NCBI GenBank assembly: GCA_029339195.1
Contig: JAPTJF010000670.1
Span: 1-22,052 of the forward strand
Direction: 5' to 3'
Source of the DNA: Micractinium sp. NFX-FRZ
Lineage: Eukaryota; Chlorophyta; Trebouxiophyceae; Chlorellales; Chlorellaceae
Length of the DNA: 22,052 bases
Shown: in pieces, positions 1-8,367 of the stretch
Position numbering within the stretch: position 1 is the stretch's first letter
How the letters are laid out: every line of letters starts with the position of its first letter
Position numbers and translations under genes: made by a program
The notes under the pieces: generated by a model
Database searches by the model: none
What the model was told of the DNA's origin: nothing
The model's input: the letters and a program-made list of their open reading frames with translations, nothing else

Positions 1-111
1 ATGCTTGGGCAGGCAGGCCATCAAGGCAGCAGCACATCAAGAAGGCAGCTGGGTGCGGCTGTACAAATTCCCTGCCTGACACGTGCCCCCTCACATTGTG
101 GTGCGCTGCAG

Positions 112-1099
112 GTGCCAGAGTCGGTGCGGCGGTGGCGCGCCGAGCTGCAAGTGCTGCAACAGCGGCCTGCACGGGTGGCAGCAGCAAGCAACGCGAGCGC
201 AGCAGCTGGGGGCAGCACACAGGCAGCAGCTAGGGCGGACCCGGTGGCTGCGTTGTGGCCGCGCATGACGGAGGCGGAGCTGCTGGCAGCAGTGGCGCCG
301 CTCAATGCCACGGCAGTGTTGGCCATCAAGTGAGTCCCATGTGGCCGCTGCGTGCATCTTGCAGCCAGGCTTTGGCTTGGCTGTGTACAGCTCACCCACA
401 CACCAAAGATCTTGCTTCCCATGAGGCCCCTGCATGAGCCCATGCATCCTGGCCCTCACGCTTTGCCCGCTGAACCCCTCCTTCTGCCCCTGCCCGCACT
501 CCCACCGCTCCGCCTGCAGCGGCATGAAGCCGGGCCTGCTAACCGGCTTTGCGGACACCGCACAGGCTGCGGCATTCGAAAAGCTGTGGGGCAGCCTAGT
601 GAAGGAGCACTCTTACTGGTGCTGTGCCGCCGAGCTGTCGGGCTACACTTCTTTCCAGTACCGGCTGCCCGAGCCTCTGGGAGGTGAGTGTGGGCCCGCC
701 TGCCAGCGGGAGTGGCGGTGCGGTGTGCGTGCCAGTGAGGGCGTGGTTGTTAGGGTCGTTCAATGTGTTTCATTCAACAGCCGGGTCGGGGCATCACCTG
801 GCCTGGCTGGCGGCCTGGGGCTGAAGCGGCTGGCATCTTGGACCTGCATCAGCAGCCCACGTGTGTGCTGAACACCTGCTCCCTGCCCTGCCTGACCCTC
901 CCGCTTTGCATGTGCTGCCCCCACTCGACCGCCCGCAGGGTTGACGGGCCCCTGGGAGCCGCCCACCCTGGAGCTTCCCAAATGGTGCGTCGCAATTGCG
1001 GCCAACGAGCGGCAGCGCGAGTTTGTGATGTATGCAAACCACCCCTGCCAGTTCCTCACCAATGCCACGGCGGCGGCGGAGGCGGCGGCGCTGGCGTGA
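112..1099 (+). CDS. GT77-like glycosyltransferase, upstream tandem copy, 3' part only (last three exons)
   Basis: Three exons, 112-329, 520-683 and 939-1099, join in frame (phases 0, 2, 1) and end at TGA 1097-1099. Bases 1-111 are the tail of the preceding intron, ending in a CAG acceptor. The 180 encoded residues match the C-terminal 180 residues of the complete paralogue at 2211-6635, and each exon has exactly the same length as its counterpart (218, 164, 161 nt). Shared landmarks include VPESVRRWRAEL, KEHSYWCCAAEL and ANERQREFVMYANHPC. The catalytic half lies off the left edge, so activity cannot be judged, but no frameshift or premature stop is seen here. The family is assigned through the paralogue: a nucleotide-diphospho-sugar transferase expected to act in the Golgi lumen. 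The ATG at position 1 lies in intron sequence and is not the start codon. Confidence 0.85.
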
Positions 1100-1298
1100 G
1101 CGCAGCCTTCTGATGAGCAGTCAGCACCTGCACCTATTTAATGTCACTTCATGCTTATATGCATCACATCCTTCCGGCATCAGTAGTGCTATTCCGTCCT
1201 GCACCCACTGCTTCAGTCACACCCACAGCTCGGTGATTCTCGGCTTCTACCACACTTTCATCAATAACAAGTCAGTCCCATGTTGCAGTCCCAAACAT

Positions 1299-1303
1299 GT
1301 AAT
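1299..1303 (+). terminator. Poly(A) signal TGTAA of the upstream GT77 copy
   Basis: TGTAA lies 200 bases after the stop codon at 1099, the usual setting for the chlorophyte polyadenylation signal. The 3' UTR is therefore about 1100 to 1320. Its first 24 bases are identical to the start of the downstream paralogue's 3' UTR; after that the two diverge completely. Confidence 0.6.
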
Positions 1304-2210
1304 GTTCTGAGCGCACATGTGGGTGTGACTTGACACCCTCGCAATAAGCCCCCGGCGCAAGGTGCACCCTTTCCAGACCGCTAAATAAAGCGCCCAGCCT
1401 TGCAAGTCGTACGAGGCTACGCGTAAGGCTGCATCACAGTGCCCAGAAAGCAGGGGAGATCTGCCAGTGGAAGGGCCGCCGGCACAGGATCATCACCACC
1501 AGCTGACCGGTACCCATCAAGCCCTGCTATGCTTCCCTTGCTCTTTCTTCCATGCATCCCGGCAGTTTATGCTGTCCAAAGGGCTGATTTCCACACGCAC
1601 ATTGTTCCCTAATTCAGACATGAAACCGGAAGCTCGAGGTAGTGCACGGTGTGTGTGCCCCGTCATCAGATCAATCTCTCCGTCTGGATCTCAGCGTCGA
1701 AGTAGGTGCCTCGGTTATTGCAAAGCAGGAGCGCAAAGCCAAGCACTGCCCAAGCGGGGAAAAAGCTCTGGTGAGGCCGCCGGCAGCAGGGGCGCCCCGG
1801 GACCTCTCTTCATTACGGGGTGTGGGCTCCCTGCTGGTGTAGGGCCTAGAATGCAGCAGAGGCATGCAGCGCAGCGCCGAATGCCTGTGCCCCCGGGTAG
1901 TAGAGGCAGAGGGTGGCGCCAGCCCCGCCGCCGACGCATGCTTGGTTCCACCTGCCGCCGCCGCCGGCGCCACATCGAAGTGCGCCTTGCCTGCTGGGCT
2001 ATGTAGCTGGCGATGTATTGCAGCGCTGCCTGGTAACCTGGCCTGGCTCGCCGGCATCTCATGCACCGGCGCCGCTGCCAGAGGCGTGTGCGTCAGACCC
2101 GCCCATTGCGCTGCCGGCACTGCGCTCCCCCGCTTCCATGCAGCGCTGAACGGTGCGAATGCTTGCTGGGCTCCCTTGGATGCATCGGCAGCAAGGGCGA
2201 CAGCACTGCA
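1304..2210 (+). promoter_or_regulatory. Intergenic spacer with the presumed promoter and 5' UTR of the second GT77 gene
   Basis: About 900 bases separate the first copy's poly(A) signal from the second copy's start codon. I see no TATA box in a convincing position and no protein-family signature. Open frames here on both strands, including a long one on the minus strand over 1671-2357, are Ala/Arg/Pro-rich, have no recognisable domain and look like products of GC-rich sequence. The promoter assignment rests on position only. Confidence 0.35.
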
Positions 2211-5200
2211 ATGCAGATTATCACCAGGCAGCAGCGGCGGCCGCCCAGCTCGCTGGCCGGCCTGGCAGCGTTGGTGCTGGCGGGCATCTGCTTGGTGCAG
2301 CTGCAGCTGCTGACGCGGCCGCACGGCAGGTGAGGTAAAGGGAGGCGGCCAGGCCACAGCTCCCGCCCATGCAGCATGCGTGCAAATACGGTAATTGACT
2401 GATTCCTTTCAGGGGAGGGTGCCGCCACCGCTCCGCTACATCTCTCCCCTTCCCCCTTCCTTGCGTGAAGCAGCGCGGCCTGGATGAGCACAGACGCTGC
2501 AGAGTACCGGCAGCAGCAGAAGCAGCGGCGGCGGCGGGAGCCACAAAAATTGCCGCAGAAACAGGAGCGGCAGGAACAGGGGCGGCGGCAGACGCAGCAG
2601 CTGATTCACTTGCCCAGCCGGAAGCGGTCGCCGGAGGAGGCGGCTGCGGCGGCGTTGGCACGTGTGCACGGCGCGCAGCTGGCGTTTGTGAGCTTTGCCA
2701 ACGGCGCCTTCACCGACTTTATCGAGAACTGGGTGCTGTCGGTGCAGCGCCTGGGGCTGCCCTTTGTGGTGGGAGCGCTGGATGATGCAATGGCGCAGAC
2801 GGCCGCCGCCAAGGGCTGGCCGCACCTCAACGTGGGCAGCCCTGGCGCCGGCAGTACGCCGGCTGCCAGCAGCAACACCTTCTTCCGCGCCAACTTCACC
2901 GCTTTCCGCAGCATGGGCGCCAAAAAGGTGGGGGGGCGGTGTGGCGTGCAGTAGGCATACAGGGCGCAAGGCACAGCGGAAGGCGGGGCGCATGGCGGCA
3001 CAAAAGTTTCCTCTCCTCCCACACCTGTCACTTGCTCCCTCCCTTTCTCCCTCCCTCCGGGATCCCTCCCTTTCTCCCTCCCTTCCTTCCTTCCTTCCTT
3101 CTTTCCTTCCTTCATCCTTTTCACTGCCTGCCTTCTCACCCTGACCCAAGCTGTGCCCGCTCCTCTCCCTCCCTGCAGGTCCAGCTGGTGCTGATGGTGC
3201 TGGAGGAGATGGAGGTGGGGACCATCGTGGTGTCGGACTCTGGTGAGTGGGGGGCTTGCCAGGTAGAGTGCTGGCCATGGTGCGCAGTGGTGGTGGTGGT
3301 TTGAGCAAGCAGTGTCAGGCATTGCCCGTGCAAAGGCATTGCCCGTGCAATGGGGCGAGCTTGCCTGTTGCCTGATGATGTGCCCTCCTGCTGCTATTCA
3401 ACCCGCCCCCCTGGCCCGTGCGCAGACACCACCTGGTTGCGGGACCCCACCCCCTACCTGGAGCAGTACCCCACAGCAGACTGGTTCATCTCAACAGACT
3501 GCCTCTCACACGAGGTGGGCCGTTCATATTTTTGTGCTGTGGCGCGGGCTGGCTGCCAGGCGCGTGCTTTGGCCTCTATGATGTGCGGGATGATCACAAG
3601 CAGCAGACGCTAAGTCGGCGTGGGTTGTCAGCAGACCGGGCTGCCCAATGCACTGTCCTGCAACGTAGTTTGCCCCCCCCCGCCCCCCTCTTCCCCATTG
3701 ACCCTCAGGTGGAGGTAGCCTGGGCACCGTGGCACAACCGGCCACGATGCGGCCACATCGCGTACAACGTCTGGGGGCGTGCCTACAACACCGGCATTTT
3801 CGCCGTGCGCAATCGCGAGGCGGGCAAGGCGACGCTGCGGCAGTGGCGGGACAAGCTCCTAGACAGCGAGCACACCACCCTGACCGTGATTGAGCATGCG
3901 GTGCGATCTAGGGGCGAAGTGGGTGCATGTTGCGGGTGGGGCTTGCCAGGGGAGAGGTCAGAATTGGCTGCAGGCCGGCGGCCTGCTGAAGTGCATGAGG
4001 TGCCCTGCTGAGCTCGGCTCAACAGGGCGGCGGGTTCCATCCAGCTATGCGGTTGACTGCCCGGGCTCGCCACCCCTAGATCGTCTCACCACGATCAACG
4101 ACAATGTGGCCCGGCTGCCTGCCCGCCGTCGCACTGCAGACGGGCCTGGAGAGGGGCATGGGCATCACCGACCAAGAGGCCCTCAACCAGCTGCTGGACC
4201 ATGACGACTATCTGGATGCCACGGATGAAGACCTGCGCGTGCTGTTGCACCTCAACAACACGCTGCGTGTGCACCCGTTGTCCGTGGCGCTGTTCTCCTC
4301 AGGCCACGTCGCCTTTGTGCAACGGGCGCCCTGGAAGTGAGTGCGCCGGGGTGTGGAGGCGTGTAGACTTGAGAGGGGGGTAGGTCAGCTGCACGCAAAG
4401 CTTGTGTTTAGCACTAATGCCGTGCATGGCAATCATTTAGGACCATGCTACGCGCCGCCTTCAGTTGGTTGGTCACTCAGCGGTTCACAACGTTGATGCT
4501 TACCTAGCCACATGCCAAGCGTAGTTGTGCACTATATGCCCCTGCCTCCCGTCATGTAGGCATGGGGTGGAGCCGTACGTGGTACATGCCACATTCCAGC
4601 GCTACCCTACCAACCTGCACCGGCAGGGCAAGCGCGGCCGCTTCAGGTGCACTTTGAGCGGAGTGTGACTGGTGCATGCCATGGGAAGTTGCCTTGGCTG
4701 CCATATGCAGACTGAGCAGCGACAACAGCCTGACGGCTAAGCCTTGGGCAACACCGTCTGTGTTTGGCCAACCACTCTACCTTGTGCAGCCAAGCTACCT
4801 GGCTTGCTTACCTTACTCCTTCTCCTCCCGTGCCGCCCCCAGGGAGCTGGGCATGTGGTTCCTGGACGACCTGACCCCCGAGTACTACTCCCCACCCGGG
4901 GGCGGCCGCTACCTCACCTACGCCAACGACGTGCGCGCTGTGGTGGACCGCGTGGAGGCGCAGCGCTTCAAGGGCGCCATGCCGCTGCTGTACAAGCACA
5001 TGGTGGCGGTCAGCTACCAGCTGGCGCTGTTCAAGTGAGGCACGCTGGGCTGGGCTGGGGTGAAGGCGCGGTAGAGCCTGGTGGAGCAATGGGCGGCTTA
5101 CAAGCTGCCTTGCTATCCCCTTGCCTGCCCCCCCCCGCCTGCCCGCCGCCCAACTCACCCACCCGCCTGCTTGCTTGCCACTTGAACCCATTCTGCCTCC

Positions 5201-6635
5201 CCGCCCTGCCCCGCCTGTGCAGGGAGGCGCTGGCGTCTGCCACCATGCTGGGCCGCACAGTGGTGCTGCCCCGCAGCTGGTGCTGGTGCGACTACGACTG
5301 GACGCCCCACGTGCTGGAGAAGTGCAAGATTAGGGGCAGCGACCTGCAGCTGCCCTTCGAGTGCCCCTCCGACTTCATCTTCATCATCCCTTTCTTCGAC
5401 GACCAGCACATAGACTACCGCATGCCCGGCTTCCTGGAGAACCCAAGGGTGCGGCGCACGTTTGTGTGTGGGGGTGGTGAGGGAGAAGCGCCATCGCCTC
5501 AATAATCGCAGTCTTTTGGCAACGAGGCGGCTAGAGAGAGCGGCAGATGTGTCATCTGCCCCCTTCGTGCCCACTGCCTGATGCCTCGGAGCCCCTTGAT
5601 ATTGTGGTGCGCTGCAGGTGCCAGAGTCGGTGCGGCGGTGGCGCGCCGAGCTGCAAGTGCTGCAACAGCGGCCTGCGGTGGTGGCAGCAGCGAGCAACGC
5701 GAGCGCAGCAGCTGAGGGCAGCACACAGGCAGCAGCCAGACCGGACCCGGTCGCTGCGTTGTGGCCGCGCATGACGGAGGCGGAGCTGCTGGCAGCAGAG
5801 ACGCCGTTCAATGCCACGGCAGTGTTGGCCATCAAGTGAGTGCTGGCGTGATGAGGAATGGAGATGGTTTTGTGCAGGTGCTTATGAGTACCGAACGCGC
5901 AACGTTCGCCCCCTAACAATGCTCTCCCAGCTCATGTGCTGCTCTTCCATTCCCATGGACCACCATAACCCCGACATGCACTCACCAACACCGGCTCTCC
6001 TGGCGCCGATTGCCCCCTCTGCAGCGGCTTGCAACCAGGGCTGCTGGCCGGCTTTGCGGACAGCTCGCAGGCAGCGGCGTTTGAGGAGCAGTGGAGTCAG
6101 ATCACAAAGGAGCACTCCTACTGGTGCTGTGCTGCCGAGCTGCCGGAGTTTTCTGCGTTCCATTACCGGCTGCCCGACCCGCTGGGAAGTGAGTATGGGC
6201 TTTGTGATTATGAGCGCTGGCAACTGCACACTGCAGGGAGGGCAGCGCTTGCCTGAGGCATGTGCGCACCGGTGCAGCTCCGCTGCCAGCCGCGCTGCCG
6301 GGTGCATGAGGCTGGCGTGTGTGTGTGTGGAGAAGGCTGGCGGGTGCAAAAGCATCAGCAGCCATCCACCTTGTCTCTCGTGTGTTCGCACACATGCTCC
6401 GTGCCCTGCCGCATCTCGCCAAAACTGCGCATGACCACCCACGATGCCTCTGCTGCCCCCACGCCCACCCGCAGGGTTGACGGGCCCCTGGGAGCCACCA
6501 ACCCTGGAGCTTCCCACTTGGTGTGCCGCAATAGCGGCCAACGAGCGGCAGCGCGAGTTCGTGATGTATGCAAACCACCCCTGCCAGTTCCTCACCAATG
6601 CCACGGCGGCGGCGGAGGCGGCGGCGCTGGCGTGA
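2211..6635 (+). CDS. GT77-family glycosyltransferase (XEG113/RRA-like putative arabinosyltransferase), complete, 12 exons, 721 aa
   Basis: Exons: 2211-2329, 2471-2927, 3179-3242, 3426-3514, 3709-3900, 4140-4336, 4560-4646, 4843-5034, 5223-5448, 5618-5835, 6025-6188, 6475-6635. They sum to 2166 nt with consistent phases. Exon 1 encodes a basic N-terminus and a hydrophobic segment (about residues 15-34), a type II signal anchor, followed by a Gln/Arg-rich stem (about 50-80). The transferase domain starts near residue 106 (AQLAFVSFANG). It carries the metal-binding DSD (212-214, VVSDSDTTWLRDP), NTGIFAVRN (270-278), GMGITDQEALNQLL (from 313) and GVEPYVVHATFQ (375-386). From about 467 a C-terminal domain has LGRTVVLPRSWCWCDYDW and a Cys-containing ECPSDFIF. 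Known members of the family transfer sugars, such as arabinose, onto Golgi glycoproteins; the donor sugar here is inferred. The weakest junctions are the exon 1-2 joint and the GTGCGA donor after 3900. An alternative start would be ATG 2484, which would lose the anchor. Confidence 0.85.
3041..3118 (+). repeat. CCCT/CCTT polypyrimidine microsatellite in GT77 intron 2
   Basis: A run of CCCTTTCTCCCTCCC-type units, then CCTT repeats, fills the middle of the intron between exons 2 and 3 and ends about 60 bases before the acceptor at 3178. It includes a near-duplicate pair around GGGATCCCTCCC. It probably serves only as an extended polypyrimidine tract. Confidence 0.7.
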
Positions 6636-6882
6636 GCGCAGCCTTCTGATGAGCAGTCACCCAACATACCTGTCTCATGTCGGCAACAGTGCATGCCCAG
6701 TCATCCTTCACGAACCGGCTCTGCTATGGTATCTAGCTGCTGATGAGCCATGTGGAACTCAATGTTGCTCCCTCACTTGTTTATTCTACCACACAAGCTA
6801 ATGTCAGCACCTCCATGTCAGGAGTGGGTTGGTGCCGTCACCCCATGAGCCCGGCCGGGCGCAGTACAACACCCTCACGTAG
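6636..6882 (+). other. 3' UTR and flank of the second GT77 gene; no poly(A) TGTAA seen
   Basis: The first 24 bases after the stop repeat the upstream copy's 3' UTR. I found no TGTAA on the plus strand in this stretch or in the next 1.4 kb, so the transcript end is undefined. The stretch could also hold a 5' exon of the following chitin-binding gene, but no Cys-rich or signal-peptide-like reading frame with a compatible splice phase was found. Confidence 0.4.
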
Positions 6883-7462
6883 TGCCCCGACCCTGCCCCC
6901 GCACCCGCCACCTCTTCCGCCCCGTCACCCCCCGTGGCATCCCCCGGTGGCGCCTGCGGATCCGGCGTGGCCAGCTGCCCTGGCAGCCAGTGCTGCTCCC
7001 AGGTGTGCATGTACTTACTCTTACATGGGAGCGGGGGGAGGTATGCATGGGGGGGGAGGGGAGCGAGGTATGTCGGAGGCAGGGCCGGGAAGCAGTCACT
7101 CCTTGCAGCAGCAGTTTTCCTGAAGGAATGGAGACATGACATTACAATACAGGGCAAGCTTGTGATGGGCTGGTTACAACACAGGGCAAGCTTGTGATGG
7201 GCTGGCCGTGGCCTGCCCGCCGCCCGCCGGCCCGCCGCCTCCCTGCCTGCCTCGCCAACCGCCACCACCCACTCCACAGCCGCCTTCATGACATCCCCTC
7301 CTCCCCCAAGAAGCCAAAGATGCACACCTCCTCCCTCCCTCTGCCATGCAGTACGGGTTCTGTGGCGTGACTTCCGACCACTGCGGCGCCGGCTGCCAGC
7401 AGGGACTGGGCAGCTGCGGGGGCAGGCGCCGTGCGTCGCTGCGCCGCTTGATGCAGGCATAA
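6883..7462 (+). CDS. Hevein-type (CBM18) chitin-binding module behind a Pro/Ser linker; 5' end not found, possibly a gene fragment
   Basis: Two exons, 6883-7002 and 7352-7462, join in phase 0 and end at TAA 7460-7462. The first opens with a Pro/Ala/Ser-rich linker (CPDPAPAPATSSAPSPP) and half of a hevein fold (GACGSGVASCPGSQCCSQ). The second completes it with YGFCGVTSDHCGAGCQQG and GSCG. All eight cysteines of the hevein pattern are present, including the CCSQ-YG-CG core that binds N-acetylglucosamine. After the domain comes only a short basic tail. The acceptor at 7351 has a strong pyrimidine tract. An in-frame TAG at 6880-6882 forces an acceptor there (ACGTAG), so an upstream exon must exist if this is a real gene, but I could not identify one. 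Such modules occur in chitinases and wall lectins. No catalytic domain is visible, so this may be a small lectin or a relic. The domain itself is confident; the gene model is not. Confidence 0.6.
7142..7205 (+). repeat. Two-copy 32-base tandem repeat inside the hevein-gene intron
   Basis: A 32-base unit beginning TTACAATACAGGGCAAGC occurs at 7142-7173 and again at 7174-7205 with a single clear change (T to C). It looks like a recent local duplication. Each unit contains TTACA, the reverse of TGTAA, so a minus-strand transcript ending here cannot be excluded, but no minus-strand gene is supported. Confidence 0.85.
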
Positions 7463-8367
7463 GCACAGGCGCAGGCGCAGGCGGAGGGTCAGACGCGAGC
7501 TCAAGCAGCGTCCGCGCCAAGAAGATTGGGGTTGAGGAAGCCAACAGGAAATTAAGCCAAGAGGCACCAGTCAGCTACCAGTCAGCGTCCGCGCCAGCCT
7601 GAGCATAACAACCCAGCTTAGCTGCCGGCATGACTTGGCCCTTCAGCTGTGCCCCGCTCGTTTGCCCTTCAGCTGTGCCCTGCTGCAAGCTGTTTGTCCG
7701 AGATTCGTTACTTGTTACAGTGAACCGTGACATGGCAAGGCTACCACAGATGCAAAGCCGGTGGGGGGGCAGGGCTTGCTGGCATGAATGCAGATGGTGC
7801 AGAGTGCTCGTGTGAACAGCCTGACTTTCCAGCGTTCATGGCGGGACAGGAAACACATTTACAATAACTCTCCCACAACCAGCAGCCGGCTGGCACCACA
7901 CACTGCCATGCATGGCGAGCCGCTTGGAGCACTGGCAGGGCGCCCCTGCCTGCCGGCCGGCTGGCGCCGGCGGAGGGATGGTCAGCGGCGGGTGGCAGGC
8001 GGAGCCACATGTAGCGGCGGCAGCCTCCTTTGTGAGACACATAACATTTGCGGACCCCCCATCCAGACACTTATCGAATCGACGACCGTCACCCTCACCA
8101 GGGCACCGAATCGGAATCTGCGCTTGCTCATCGCTTCGACAACCCAGTGATGCCTCCAATTTGTCTGCCATATGGTGCAAATTAGCACCATGTCGCGTGC
8201 AGCGCATGCAGGGCCTCACTTAGGCGAAGGTGGCAGGAAGGTACTTTGGCCACGCTGGACTTCAGTCCAGATGAAGCAGTGCGCAAACGGAGCTCTGCCC
8301 ATAATTGTAGAGCACCAACCGGCTAGGACTAAGCCAGCCCAGCAGCCAACAGAGCAGAGTTCCCCCC
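7463..8367 (+). other. Intergenic region with small duplications; presumed CDPK promoter and 5' UTR
   Basis: No protein family is recognisable on either strand. Small repeats are present. GCCCTTCAGCTGTGCCC occurs twice with a period of 26 (about 7638-7681). CAGCGTCCGCGCCA occurs near 7506 and 7583. ACCAGTCAGCT-type words repeat near 7566-7586. Minus-strand open frames over 7741-8219 have no domain signature. The final part before ATG 8368 must contain the CDPK 5' UTR; the start context is CCCCCATGGGC. Confidence 0.4.

Noticed and set aside
1..333. An apparent small gene starting at ATG 1
   Set aside because: Bases 1-111 are intron with a CAG acceptor at its end. Only 112-329 is coding, as an internal exon of the GT77 copy, and the paralogue's matching exon confirms the boundary.
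1671..2357. A 228-codon open frame on the minus strand
   Set aside because: Its composition is Ala/Arg/Pro-rich with no domain or motif. It covers the promoter and first exon of the plus-strand GT77 gene and is typical of GC-rich sequence with few stop codons.
2436..3308. A 290-codon minus-strand open frame with Lys/Glu/Gly repeats
   Set aside because: It is antisense to GT77 exons 2-3, and the repeats are the complement of the CCTT microsatellite in the intron.
5155..5919. A 254-codon minus-strand open frame
   Set aside because: It is the antisense shadow of GT77 exons 9-10 on the opposite strand and the intervening intron. The equivalent region of the first copy shows a similar shadow.
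7741..8219. A possible minus-strand gene upstream of the CDPK (nearby TTACA words could be poly(A) signals)
   Set aside because: No protein family, splice pattern or coding constraint could be recognised; the evidence is only open frames in GC-rich DNA.
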